Shown here piece by piece: positions 1 through 8,049 of a stretch of DNA of 18,545 nt. Source of the stretch: Verrucomicrobiota bacterium (GTDB lineage: Bacteria > Verrucomicrobiota > Verrucomicrobiia > Opitutales > Oceanipulchritudinaceae). The notes beneath the pieces were generated by a model. That model saw nothing but the letters and a program-made list of their open reading frames with translations, was not told the DNA's origin and searched no databases. Numbering within the stretch: position 1 is the first letter of the stretch; each line of letters opens with the position of its first letter. Position numbers and translations under genes: made by a program. The stretch lies in contig JAAAOD010000259.1 of assembly GCA_009908535.1 (NCBI GenBank), positions 1 through 18,545 of the forward strand. Direction: 5' to 3'.

Positions 1-650
1 TTGATTTCTTCCTCTTCCCTTGTCCGGGCTGAAAAGGCGTACCGGTTGTCCGCATCCTGCTTTGTATGGAAATTTTCGATACGAAAATGGATGGGCGCGA
101 GCACCTTCTCAAACGGTTCCGGGCGGGTGAGATCGGTGAGGCGGACCGCAAGTCCCTCGACGGAGAGTTCGCCCAGCCAGAGCGCGGGGATGGAAAAGCC
201 CGCTTCCGGGGTTGATTCCTCGGACGGCGGCGTCTCCGTCTTTTCGACCACGGCCTCGGCAAGGTTGATGCGGCCCTCCTCGTCGATATGGACGTCAACG
301 GAGGCGTTGCGCAGGGCGATTTCGCGGACCTGCCACTCGCCGGAAAAGAGGCTGCCAAGGGGATCCGCGTTCACGCGGAAATGCTCGAAGCTGGCCAGTT
401 CCCCACCTTCCCCGTCCGTCCAGGCGAAGTTTTTCACGGAGATGACAAAGGTCAGCGGATTCACCCAGACCGCCCCAACCGAAACCTCTCCGCGGAGGTG
501 GTCCCGGGCGAGGCCCGGCCCCATCAGCTTAGCCGTCAAGGGTAGAAGAACAAAACCAAGGAGCAGATAGAGGAGTCCGAGGCTGAGGAGGGCCATGAGG
601 GGCCAGCGCCACCAGCGGCCCTTGCGGCGGTTTTCGGGATGCGATGTCAT
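1..650 (-). CDS. DUF748/AsmA-like envelope protein, N-terminal part (C-terminus beyond window)
   Basis: This minus-strand frame is open from an ATG at 650 to the window edge, giving 216 visible codons. The N-terminus is basic and Trp/Arg-rich (about residues 8-16), followed by one hydrophobic segment at about 17-36, which fits an inner-membrane signal anchor. After it comes a beta-rich region with phrases such as VGAVWVNPLTFVISVKNF, then EIALRNASVDVHIDEEG and INLAEAV. This pattern is typical of DUF748, a relative of AsmA and of the bridge-like lipid-transfer proteins that span the periplasm. A Pro/Glu-rich linker (about 145-155) precedes a second beta segment. There is no Shine-Dalgarno motif before the ATG. 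The gene is divergent from the MscS-like gene, with 89 bp between the starts. The family call rests on pattern recognition. A role in outer-membrane lipid homeostasis is inference, and the true length is unknown. Confidence 0.7.
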   Translation of the reverse strand, partial: MTSHPENRRKGRWWRWPLMALLSLGLLYLLLGFVLLPLTAKLMGPGLARDHLRGEVSVGAVWVNPLTFVISVKNFAWTDGEGGELASFEHFRVNADPLGSLFSGEWQVREIALRNASVDVHIDEEGRINLAEAVVEKTETPPSEESTPEAGFSIPALWLGELSVEGLAVRLTDLTRPEPFEKVLAPIHFRIENFHTKQDADNRYAFSARTREEEEI

Positions 651-697
651 GAAGCGATCAGAGAAGTGAACGTTCTTCCAATCCGGAAGGAACCGGG

Positions 698-729
698 TTG
701 ACAAGAATCTTTGCCCGGGGCCTTAGTAT
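698..729 (+). promoter_or_regulatory. Possible promoter of the MscS-like gene
   Basis: A perfect TTGACA hexamer lies at 698-703. The best -10-like hexamer downstream is TAGTAT at 724-729, with 20 bp between, which is longer than the ideal 17. Transcription would begin only a few bases before the ATG at 740, so the message would be nearly leaderless. This is weak, but it is the only promoter-like sequence in the divergent gap. Confidence 0.25.
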
Positions 730-739
730 TTTAAAGCCC

Positions 740-2380
740 ATGCGCGCTTTTTCCAAACACCTGCTTTTATTCCTCGGATGCTGCTTTCTTGTCCTTGGAT
801 TGTCGGCCCAGGACAAAGAGACGAACCCCGGCCGCCTGGAAGCCTTGCAATCCCTGCTGACCGCCGTGGAAAAGAGGGAGGCCGAGGTCGACCGGATCCG
901 TTCCGAGCTGGAGGCCGCCACCACCGAACCGGTCAGGGAACAACTCCGCAGCCGGCTGGAGGAAAGCAGGGAAAGGCTCGAGGAAATCCAGGCGCGTTTT
1001 CAGGAATCCGCCGCCGGTGTCGATGACAGTCTCTTTGTTACAAAACAGGAGGAAAGTTTTTCGTGGGAGAAAACCCTCGGGAAAATCCTCGAGCCGGTTC
1101 TCGATGAAGTTGAAGAAGCGACCGCGGATTCGCGTAAACGGGCAGAGCTTGAAGAGGAAATCGCCCTTTTCGGGGAAAGGGCCCGGGTTGCCCGGGAAGC
1201 CCTTGACCGGCTCGGCAAAACGATCGAAGAGGCGCAGGATGCAGAGCTGTCGCAGGCCTTGCGGGCCCAGCAGGAACGGTGGCGGGACCGCCTCGTCCTT
1301 GCCGAGAACCGGGAGCGGGCGGCCAGGCTGCAACTGGAGGAATTCCAATCCACCCATCCCGGCGTAATCGGGGGAACGACCTCCTTCATCCGCGATTTTC
1401 TCGCCGAAAGGGGCCTGAACCTTCTTCTCGGCATCCTTGCCGCCTCCGCGGTCTTTCTGGGCGTCCGTCTCCTGCTTTTCCTCCTCCGTAAGGCCCGGCC
1501 ACCGACAAGCTCCCGTTCCTTCGCCAGCCGCCTTTTCCTTCTCACCACCAACCTGCTCAGCGTCATCGGGGCGATCGCGGCGCTTCTTATCACCTTTTCC
1601 GCCGCAGGCGACCTTTTCCTACTCGGGATCGTCCTCATTTTCCTCATCGGCGCGGCCTGGGCCGGCATCCGCGTCATTCCCCAGTTCATCGAGTCCCTGA
1701 AACTCATCCTCAACATCGGCATGGTGCGGGAACAACAGCGGATCGAATTCGACGGGGTCCCCTGGAATGTCACTTCGCTCGGCTTTGCCTGCATCCTTGA
1801 AAACCGCGACCTCGACGACGCCCGTCAGCAGCTGCCTGTGCGCCACCTTGTCGGGCTGCACTCGCGTCCCTGGTGCGCCGAAGAGCCGGCCTTTCCGATG
1901 CGTCGCGGCGAATGGGTCGAGTTGGCGGACGGCACCATCGGGGAATCCATTTCCCAGAATCCGGGCATGGTCACCCTGCGCGAATGGGGCGGCGCCCTCG
2001 TGACTTTCTCCACTCCGGATTTCCTTGAACAGCGGCCCCGCAATCTTTCGCGCAACGGGTTCCGCATCGTCAGCCGCTTTGGCGTCGACTACGCCCACCA
2101 GGGGGAAGTGACGACCACGGTGCGCGAACAACTCGAAGAGGCGGTGCGCAACGGCCTTACCGAATTCGTCAAACCGGAATTCATCCGGGCACTCAACGTG
2201 CGCTTTGCCGCCGCCGGCGCCAGCTCTCTCGACTTTGAGGTCGAGGTGGACCTCGAGGGGGCCGCCGCCGCGCAGCATCGCGAGGTGAGCCTCGGCCTCC
2301 AGCGCCTCCTCGTCGAGGCCTGCAACCGCCACCAGCTCACCATTCCCTTCCAGCAGATCACGGTGCACAAGGCGACCTGA
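740..2380 (+). CDS. MscS-like mechanosensitive ion channel family protein with coiled-coil N-terminus
   Basis: I place the start at the ATG at 740 (546 aa) because it opens directly on a signal peptide (MRAFSKHLLLFLGCCFLVLGLSAQ, cleavage likely near the AQ). An in-frame TTG at 698 lies inside a -35-like hexamer and is less likely. Residues about 25-215 are highly charged and helical, a predicted periplasmic coiled coil. Three hydrophobic helices follow at about 224-249, 264-287 and 291-313. The last is Gly/Ala-rich like the pore helix of MscS. The C-terminal region has a GEWVELADGTIGES segment and NLS at its end (about 387-435), then an alpha/beta C-terminal domain beginning FGVDYAHQGEV. Both match the MscS beta and C-terminal vestibule domains. 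A similar beta-like segment at about 334-379 precedes it. Such channels release solutes on hypo-osmotic shock; gating here is untested. The gene converges on the radical SAM gene. Confidence 0.75.
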   Translation: MRAFSKHLLLFLGCCFLVLGLSAQDKETNPGRLEALQSLLTAVEKREAEVDRIRSELEAATTEPVREQLRSRLEESRERLEEIQARFQESAAGVDDSLFVTKQEESFSWEKTLGKILEPVLDEVEEATADSRKRAELEEEIALFGERARVAREALDRLGKTIEEAQDAELSQALRAQQERWRDRLVLAENRERAARLQLEEFQSTHPGVIGGTTSFIRDFLAERGLNLLLGILAASAVFLGVRLLLFLLRKARPPTSSRSFASRLFLLTTNLLSVIGAIAALLITFSAAGDLFLLGIVLIFLIGAAWAGIRVIPQFIESLKLILNIGMVREQQRIEFDGVPWNVTSLGFACILENRDLDDARQQLPVRHLVGLHSRPWCAEEPAFPMRRGEWVELADGTIGESISQNPGMVTLREWGGALVTFSTPDFLEQRPRNLSRNGFRIVSRFGVDYAHQGEVTTTVREQLEEAVRNGLTEFVKPEFIRALNVRFAAAGASSLDFEVEVDLEGAAAAQHREVSLGLQRLLVEACNRHQLTIPFQQITVHKAT

Positions 2381-2389
2381 GGGACCGGT

Positions 2390-2491
2390 CCGTAGCATCG
2401 ATCAGAGCCGTAGCATCGATCGGCTAGATCGATGACCAGCGCCACCGTCATCGGCCTAACCGGCCGATGCTACCCCTAACCGATGCTACGG
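2390..2491. repeat. Cluster of short direct and inverted repeats between convergent genes
   Basis: CCGTAGCATCGATC occurs twice, at 2390-2403 and 2408-2421 (period 18). Its inverted core CGATGCTAC occurs twice, at 2465-2473 and 2481-2489 (period 16). Between them, CATCGGCC at 2449-2456 and GGCCGATG at 2462-2469 form an 8-bp hairpin with a 5-nt loop. The whole block can fold back on itself in either strand. It has no U-tract, so it is not a standard intrinsic terminator, although it lies where two convergent genes end. A REP/MITE-like dispersed repeat is the main alternative; that needs a genome search. The stop codon of the minus-strand gene lies inside it. Confidence 0.7.
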
Positions 2492-3453
2492 GCAGGGCTG
2501 TACGCTTTTCGCCCTTGGCGGATGTCGTGGGTTTCCAGATACGCGTCAAACTGGGCAACAATAGAATCAAGACGCTCGTTCCAGCCGCCGCGTTCGGTGA
2601 ACCGGCGCGGGGCATCCCCGAAAAGGCGGTCGATGAAGAGGCCCGGGCGCACTCGCTCCAGCCATCGCGCGGCGGCGGCAAAGTAAGCCTCTTTTTCCGG
2701 AAAGGAAAAATCCCCGGGCCTCCGGTGCCACCACTCGGCAAGAGGCGTATCCCGGTAAATCTGCAACTGGTGCACTTTCACGCTGTGCAGGGGAAGCGCG
2801 TTGAGAAGGTCCACCTGCTCGAAAAAGCTGTGCCAGGTCTCCCCGGGAAAGCCGACCAGAAAGTGCGCTCCGGTCCGGAATCCCCTCTCCGCCAAGCGGC
2901 GAAGGGCCTCTTCCGACTGGGCGAAGGTGTGGCCGCGGTTCATGGCCCGCAGAATGGTATCGGAAAAGCTCTCGACCCCGATTTCGAAATAGAGGTGCTT
3001 GCCATGGTGCTGGGCCGCTTCCCCCAGCCAGTCCAGCAAACGATCCGGCAGGCAATCCGGCCGCGTGCCGATGACGATTCCACACAGGCGCGGCTCTGCG
3101 AGAACGATGCGATAAATCTCCTCGAGGACTTCCTCGTTTCCGTAGGTATTCGTATAGGCCTGCAGGTATCCAAGAAAGCCGACCGCCCTGGGATAGCGTC
3201 GTTGCTGGAAAGCAATGCCTTCCCGGATCTGTTCTTCCATGGTCGTGGCCCCGCGGCAATAAGCGGGGGTAAAGGCCTCGTTGGAGCAGTAAAGACAACC
3301 CCCGCTGCCGAGGGTCCCGTCCCGGTTCGGGCAGCTGCAGCCCGCATGCAGGCTGATTTTCTGGACCCGGCCGCCCTCAACCTCGTTCCAGTAATCTTTC
3401 AGCTTCCGGTAACGGGCCTGCCCGGAAGCGGCGTTGGCGCAGGAAGCGTTCAT
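2476..3453 (-). CDS. Radical SAM protein, YhcC/TIGR01212 family
   Basis: The protein has 325 residues, about the usual family length. It opens with the family signature YRKLKDYW (15-22) and KISLHAG, then a cysteine motif CPNRDGTLGSGGCLYC, which places Cys41, Cys53 and Cys56 as the [4Fe-4S] ligands (C-X11-C-X2-C, as in E. coli YhcC). Further conserved stretches are LGYLQAYTNTYG, IGTRPDCLPD and FEIGVES, followed by GAHFLVGFPGE, typical of the HemN/Elp3-like radical SAM barrel. The E. coli member has no settled function. The B. subtilis relative YtqA has been linked to wobble-uridine tRNA modification, which would be a reasonable but unproven guess here. The ATG at 3453 has a modest AGGGGA 7 nt upstream, one of the few Shine-Dalgarno-like signals in the window. 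The last codons (AlaArgSerIleGly-stop) are read out of the repeat block at 2465-2491. Confidence 0.88.
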   Translation of the reverse strand: MNASCANAASGQARYRKLKDYWNEVEGGRVQKISLHAGCSCPNRDGTLGSGGCLYCSNEAFTPAYCRGATTMEEQIREGIAFQQRRYPRAVGFLGYLQAYTNTYGNEEVLEEIYRIVLAEPRLCGIVIGTRPDCLPDRLLDWLGEAAQHHGKHLYFEIGVESFSDTILRAMNRGHTFAQSEEALRRLAERGFRTGAHFLVGFPGETWHSFFEQVDLLNALPLHSVKVHQLQIYRDTPLAEWWHRRPGDFSFPEKEAYFAAAARWLERVRPGLFIDRLFGDAPRRFTERGGWNERLDSIVAQFDAYLETHDIRQGRKAYSPARSIG

Positions 3454-3577
3454 TTGCGTTTCCCCTATTCCTCTCCTCCTGAACCCTGGATGTCTATGAA
3501 GAACGCTCCCTTCGCCCAGAGGCTTTCCGGGTCCGGACTGCCGCCCTCCTGCAGATCAGAACCGTAGAGGCACCCTG

Positions 3578-3588
3578 AAGGAGGTGAT
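3578..3588 (+). promoter_or_regulatory. Isolated perfect Shine-Dalgarno sequence
   Basis: AAGGAGGTGAT is an 11-base perfect complement of the canonical 3' end of 16S rRNA. It stands in front of no visible gene: five bases after AGGAGG there is a TTG followed at once by TAA (3590-3595). The neighbouring genes mostly lack Shine-Dalgarno motifs, which makes it stand out. It may be chance, part of a leader, or, read on the minus strand, an anti-SD-like sequence in the radical SAM leader. Confidence 0.3.
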
Positions 3589-3607
3589 TTTGTAACAGAA
3601 GGAAGTC

Positions 3608-3670
3608 TTGACGATACGGGTGAAAAGGAAAAACCCTGCTTCCTTCCTCGGATTCCCGGCATCTTATTAG
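3608..3670 (+). CDS. Possible 20-residue leader peptide before the RND operon
   Basis: A short frame runs TTG ACG ATA CGG GTG ... TCT TAT TAG, giving MTIRVKRKNPASFLGFPASY. GAAGGAAG at 3598-3605 could serve as its ribosome binding site, with an in-frame GTG at 3620 as the alternative start. The stop codon (3668-3670) falls in the loop of the terminator-like hairpin at 3659-3676. The same GAAGGAAG is exactly complementary to CTTCCTTC at 3639-3646, so the start could be hidden in a stem. This layout suggests translation-coupled attenuation, but a 20-codon frame can arise by chance. Confidence 0.2.
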   Translation: MTIRVKRKNPASFLGFPASY

Positions 3671-3683
3671 AGATGCTTTTTTT
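3659..3683 (+). terminator. Intrinsic terminator or attenuator in the RND operon leader
   Basis: GCATCT (3659-3664) and AGATGC (3671-3676) form a 6-bp stem with a TATTAG loop, followed directly by seven T residues (3677-3683). It lies 51 bp upstream of the adaptor ATG in the same direction, and no convincing gene ends just before it. It is therefore either an attenuator of the efflux operon or the end of a small leader RNA. The stem is short and only half GC, so its strength is uncertain. Confidence 0.45.
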
Positions 3684-3734
3684 CTTCCTGATTGCGGAAG
3701 ACCCTCTCACGCGTATCTATTAAGCGCTTGCCTT

Positions 3735-4856
3735 ATGAAAAAACGCATCGCATTGGCCGTCCTGGCCCTCCTTTTAATTTTCGGCGTTCTCGCGGGAATC
3801 AAATTCCTCCAGATCCAGGCCATGATGGAGGCCGGAGCCCAGGCCGGGCCCCAACCCGTGACCGTCAGCGACGGCGACGTCCGCACCGGCCAATGGCAGC
3901 AGGAAATCAGGAGCGTGGGCTCCTTCCGTGCCATCGAGGGAACGACCTTGCGGTCGGAAACCCAGGGGGTCGTCCGCGAGATCCTTTTTGCGCCGGGAGA
4001 AGTGGTAAAGGAAGACGCCGTCCTTGTGCGTCTCGACACGGAAGTGCAGGAGGCCCAGTTGCAGGCCGCCCTCGCCGGGAGGAAACTGGCGCAAAGCAAC
4101 CTCAAGCGCACACGCCAGCTTCATGAAAACAACAATGTGTCGGATGCGGAGCTGGACGCCGCCATGGCCTCCTTCGACGAAGCCACCGCCCAGGTGGCCA
4201 ATCTGAAGGCCGTCATCGCCAAGCGCACGATCCGCGCACCTTTCGCGGGCCGCCTGGGCATCCGCCGCATCAGTGTCGGCCAGTTCATCAGCCCGGGTCA
4301 GGAAATCGTATCCCTCCAGGACACGCGCCGGCTGTACCTTGAATTTGATGTTCCCCAGAACCAGCTGAACCGGATATCCGGGGGGATGACGGTCGAGGCA
4401 CGGGTCGATACCTTTCCGGACCGCGTCTTCACGGGAACGCTGAGCGCTGTGGAGCCGGAGGTCAGCCGCCTCACCCGCTCCGTGACCTTGCAGGCGGTGT
4501 TTGAAAACCCCGAGGAAGCCTTGCGACCCGGCATGTTTGCCGAGGTTTCCGCCCTTCTTCCCCGGAAACGTCCGGTGGTTTACGTCCCGCAAAGTGCCAT
4601 CCTCAATGCGACCTACGGCGACACCGTCTTCGTTCTGGAGGATCCCGGGGACGGCGAAGGATTTCCCGTCGCCCGGCAGAATGTGGTCCGCCTGGGGGAA
4701 GCGCGGGGAGACTTCATCGAAATCACCCGGGGACTGGAAGGAAATGAGAAGATCGTCAGCGCTGGCGCCTTCAAGCTGAAGGACGGGGATCCCGTCCGCC
4801 TGAGTGATCGGGGAACCCTCGAACCCGAACTGTCGCCCTCTCCCCCTGAACGGTAA
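3735..4856 (+). CDS. RND efflux periplasmic adaptor (membrane fusion protein, HlyD/AcrA family)
   Basis: This 373-residue protein links an inner-membrane RND pump to its outer-membrane duct. It starts MKKR and has one hydrophobic helix at about 5-24. There is no lipobox cysteine, so it should stay membrane-anchored rather than become a lipoprotein. The order of domains is clear: first lipoyl half (TLRSETQGVVREILFAPGE), an alpha-helical hairpin (about 98-150, ALAGRKLAQSNLKRTRQLHEN), second lipoyl half (KRTIRAPFAGRLGIRRISVG), beta-barrel (LYLEFDVPQNQLNRI) and membrane-proximal domain (ending at IVSAGAFKLKDGDPVRL). It is first in a three-gene operon, 26 bp before the pump gene. No regulator gene is adjacent. 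It resembles the MexH/MdtA-type group, but I give no symbol because the substrate cannot be read from sequence. Confidence 0.93.
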   Translation: MKKRIALAVLALLLIFGVLAGIKFLQIQAMMEAGAQAGPQPVTVSDGDVRTGQWQQEIRSVGSFRAIEGTTLRSETQGVVREILFAPGEVVKEDAVLVRLDTEVQEAQLQAALAGRKLAQSNLKRTRQLHENNNVSDAELDAAMASFDEATAQVANLKAVIAKRTIRAPFAGRLGIRRISVGQFISPGQEIVSLQDTRRLYLEFDVPQNQLNRISGGMTVEARVDTFPDRVFTGTLSAVEPEVSRLTRSVTLQAVFENPEEALRPGMFAEVSALLPRKRPVVYVPQSAILNATYGDTVFVLEDPGDGEGFPVARQNVVRLGEARGDFIEITRGLEGNEKIVSAGAFKLKDGDPVRLSDRGTLEPELSPSPPER

Positions 4857-4882
4857 GCCTTCCCACGCTTGCCCGCCACGAC

Positions 4883-7800
4883 ATGAAAATCACCGATCTA
4901 TTTATTCGGCGACCGGTCCTCGCCGTTGTTCTCAATCTCATCATCATCATCGCCGGCCTTCAGGCGGTACGGTCCCTGACCGTGCGCCAGTACCCGGAAA
5001 GCGAAAACGCTTCCGTGATCGTGCGGACCATCTATATCGGTGCAGATGCCGACCTTGTCCGTGGATTCATCACCGTTCCGCTGGAGCGGGCCGTCGCCTC
5101 GGCCGCCGGAATCGATTACGTACAGTCCTCCAGCGAGCAGGGCCTGTCCACCATCACTGCCCGTCTCGAGACGAACTATGATGCCAATGACGCCCTCGCT
5201 GAAATCAGTGCCAAGGTCGACCAGGTCCGCAATGATCTGCCTCCCGAAGCGGAGGTACCGACCATCAACATTGAGACCGCGGATTCGGAATTCGCCTCTG
5301 CTTACCTGAGTTTCGCCTCCAACAAGCTCCAGCCGAACGAAATTACCGACTACCTGGTCCGCGTCGTGCAGCCCACGCTGACGGCGGTGCCGGGCGTGCA
5401 ACGGGCGGACATCCTCGGGGGGCGAACCTTTGCCATGCGCATCTGGATGCAGCCCGAAAAGATGGCCGCTCTCGGCATCAGCCCCTCCATGGTGCGGCAG
5501 GCGCTTGCGCAAAACAATTACCTCTCCGCTCCGGGGCAGACCAAGGGGGCTATGGTCCAGGTCAACCTCTCCGCCAATACCGACCTCACTTCCGTAAAGG
5601 ATTTCCAGGAGCTTGTCGTGAAACAGTCCGGGGATACCCTGGTGCGCCTTGGCGATGTCGCCCGAGTCGTCCTGGGGGCGGAAAACTACGACAACGAGGT
5701 CCGCTTTACCGGGGAAACCGCTGTCTTCATGGGGATTTGGCCCCTCCCCGATGCCAATTCGATCGATGTCATTGAGGGGGTGCGGGCGGAGATCGAGCAG
5801 TTGAAGGATGACCTCCCGAGCGACCTGCGCGCGCGGGTCGCCTACGACGCCACCGACTATATCAATGATGCCATCCGCGAGGTGGTGCAGACCCTCACGG
5901 AAACGCTTCTCATCGTCGTTGTCGTAATCTTCCTCTTTCTTGGTTCGGTCCGGTCCGTCCTTGTTCCGGTCGTGGCCATCCCGATTTCCCTCATCGGGGC
6001 GGTTTTCCTCGCCCAGCTCTTCGGATTCACCATCAACCTGCTGACCCTGCTCGCGGTCGTGCTTGCGGTGGGGCTGGTAGTCGACGATGCCATCGTCGTC
6101 GTCGAGAATGTCGAACGCCATCTGCGCGAAGGCTACAAACCGCTCGACGCGGCCCTGCTGGGGGCGCGGGAACTGGTCGGTCCGATCATTGCGATGACAA
6201 TCACCCTTGTCGCGGTCTACGCTCCGATCGGTTTTCAGGGCGGCTTGACCGGTTCGCTCTTTCGGGAGTTCGCCTTCACTCTTGCCGGCGCGGTGGCCAT
6301 CTCCGGGATGGTCGCCTTGACCTTGTCCCCGGTCATGTCGTCGCGTCTTCTGAAAAGGGAGGAAGCCGACCACTGGCTGCCCCGCCACATCAACCAGGGC
6401 TTTGATCGGCTTCGCCGGATATACGGGAAGATTCTCGACCATACGCTGCAGTACCGGCCCGCAGTCTACCTTTTCTGGATCGGAGTCATGATCATGGCGG
6501 TCGTCATGTACCAGCAATCGGCGAAGGAACTGGCCCCGACCGAGGACCAGGGCGTCATCTTCGGCATTGTCGAATCGCCGGCCAACAGCACCCTCGAAGC
6601 CAACAGCGCCGCCACGCGGGCTGCTTTCGATGTCTTCGAATCCATTCCCGAGATGGACTACACTTTCCAGATCACCTTCCCGACGGGAGGCTTCGGCGGA
6701 CTCGTCGTGAAGCCGTGGGGCGAACGGGAACGCACCGTTTTCGAGATTCAACCCGAGGTACAGCAGAAGCTTTCCACCCTTCCTTCGATCAACCAGTTTC
6801 CGGTCCTGCCCCCGGCCCTCCCCGGCGGGGGAACCTTCCCGGTCGAATTCATCGTCAGCTCCACTGATGAACCGGAAAAGATCCTTGATTTTGTCGAGGA
6901 ACTGAAGGCGCGGGCCGCGCAAAGCGGCCTTTTCGCCTTCCCCCCCATCATCGATACGAAGATCGACCTGCCGCTGACAGAGATCGTCTTCGACCGGGAC
7001 AAGGTGGCGGCCCTCGGACTCGACCTCGCCACGGTAGGCCGCGATGTCGCCGCCATGGTCGGGGGCAATTTCGTCAACCGCTTCAACATCGACGGGCGTA
7101 GTTACAAAGTCATTCCGCAGGTCACCCGGCTGGAACGCCTCAACGCGGAACAGCTTCTCGATATCCGCCTCACCGGACCCGAGGACGAGCTTATTCCCCT
7201 GCACTCCATCGCCAGCCTGAGTACGCGGACCCAGCCGCGCTCCCTGAACCGCTTCCAGCAGTTGAACGCGGTCAAGCTGAGCGGCGTCCCCATGGCGCCG
7301 CTCGAAGAGGCCCTGGCCTTTCTCGAAAAGGAGGCCGAGACCCTGCTGCCCCGAGGCTACGTGCTCGATTACACGGGCGAATCCCGCCAGCTGAAGGAGG
7401 AAGGCAACCGTTTCCTCGTCACTTTCGCCCTCGCCGGAATTCTCATTTTCCTCGTCCTTGCCGCCCAGTTCAATTCCTTCCGCGACCCGTTCATCATCCT
7501 TCTCGGCTCGGCTCCCCTCGCCCTTTTCGGGGCGCTCGTTTTCACCTTCCTGAAAATGCCGAACCCGAACCTGTCCTTCTGGACGGACGGGTGGACGACG
7601 ACCCTCAACATCTATTCGCAGGTCGGGCTGGTCACCCTTGTCGGCCTCATTTCCAAGAACGGTATCCTCATCGTCGAGTTCGCCAACATGCTGCAGCGCA
7701 AGGGCCGGACGAAGCTGGAGGCGATCCAGCAAGCCGCCCGCATCCGCCTCCGTCCTGTCCTTATGACGACGATGGCGACCGTCTTCGGCCACTTGCCGCT

Positions 7801-8005
7801 GGTCCTTGTCACCGGGGCGGGCGCGGAGGCCCGCAACAGCATCGGCCTGATCATTGTCATGGGCATGTCCATCGGCACCGTCTTCACCCTCTTCGTCGTC
7901 CCGTCCATCTACATGCTCATCGCGAAGGACCGCGGCGAGGGCGAAGGAGAGCTGCGCGAATCCGAAGTACTCCACGGAAAGGGCAAGCCGATCCAGGGGC
8001 TTTGA
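4883..8005 (+). CDS. RND efflux pump, inner-membrane transporter (HAE1 family)
   Basis: At 1040 residues this has the full length of an AcrB/MexB/MdtB-type hydrophobe-amphiphile exporter. It is a proton-driven trimer that takes substrates from the periplasm or membrane. The N-terminus MKITDLFIRRPVLAVVLNLIIIIAG is the standard first helix, followed by the porter region with the family signature RQYPESENASVIV. The proton relay is intact: adjacent aspartates Asp401-Asp402 in GLVVDDAIVVVENVE (helix 4) and Lys925 in GLISKNGILIVEFAN (helix 10). Twelve membrane helices are apparent in two blocks separated by two large periplasmic loops. The C-terminal tail is short and charged (EGEGELRESEVL). The gene lies between the adaptor (26 bp) and the outer-membrane factor (44 bp). 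A very long opposite-strand frame covers it, but that is a GC-composition shadow. Likely substrates are drugs, solvents or toxic metabolites; this is unproven. Confidence 0.95.
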   Translation: MKITDLFIRRPVLAVVLNLIIIIAGLQAVRSLTVRQYPESENASVIVRTIYIGADADLVRGFITVPLERAVASAAGIDYVQSSSEQGLSTITARLETNYDANDALAEISAKVDQVRNDLPPEAEVPTINIETADSEFASAYLSFASNKLQPNEITDYLVRVVQPTLTAVPGVQRADILGGRTFAMRIWMQPEKMAALGISPSMVRQALAQNNYLSAPGQTKGAMVQVNLSANTDLTSVKDFQELVVKQSGDTLVRLGDVARVVLGAENYDNEVRFTGETAVFMGIWPLPDANSIDVIEGVRAEIEQLKDDLPSDLRARVAYDATDYINDAIREVVQTLTETLLIVVVVIFLFLGSVRSVLVPVVAIPISLIGAVFLAQLFGFTINLLTLLAVVLAVGLVVDDAIVVVENVERHLREGYKPLDAALLGARELVGPIIAMTITLVAVYAPIGFQGGLTGSLFREFAFTLAGAVAISGMVALTLSPVMSSRLLKREEADHWLPRHINQGFDRLRRIYGKILDHTLQYRPAVYLFWIGVMIMAVVMYQQSAKELAPTEDQGVIFGIVESPANSTLEANSAATRAAFDVFESIPEMDYTFQITFPTGGFGGLVVKPWGERERTVFEIQPEVQQKLSTLPSINQFPVLPPALPGGGTFPVEFIVSSTDEPEKILDFVEELKARAAQSGLFAFPPIIDTKIDLPLTEIVFDRDKVAALGLDLATVGRDVAAMVGGNFVNRFNIDGRSYKVIPQVTRLERLNAEQLLDIRLTGPEDELIPLHSIASLSTRTQPRSLNRFQQLNAVKLSGVPMAPLEEALAFLEKEAETLLPRGYVLDYTGESRQLKEEGNRFLVTFALAGILIFLVLAAQFNSFRDPFIILLGSAPLALFGALVFTFLKMPNPNLSFWTDGWTTTLNIYSQVGLVTLVGLISKNGILIVEFANMLQRKGRTKLEAIQQAARIRLRPVLMTTMATVFGHLPLVLVTGAGAEARNSIGLIIVMGMSIGTVFTLFVVPSIYMLIAKDRGEGEGELRESEVLHGKGKPIQGL

Positions 8006-8049
8006 AAATATCAATGTATCCGGATTTTCCGACAACCCGATATTCCAAG

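Noticed and set aside
2390..2491. CRISPR-like array
   Set aside because: The repeats are only 9-14 bases long, with 2-4 base spacers, and include inverted copies. This is a foldback repeat, not a CRISPR array.
3465..3710. 81-codon minus-strand frame upstream of the radical SAM gene
   Set aside because: Basic, Ser-rich first half, no ribosome site and no known domain. The C-terminal part looks slightly protein-like, so it is not excluded, but it is below the reporting level.
3692..3721. Promoter TTGCGG/TCTATT directly before the adaptor gene
   Set aside because: Both hexamers match consensus poorly and I could not distinguish it from background, so no promoter is claimed for the RND operon.
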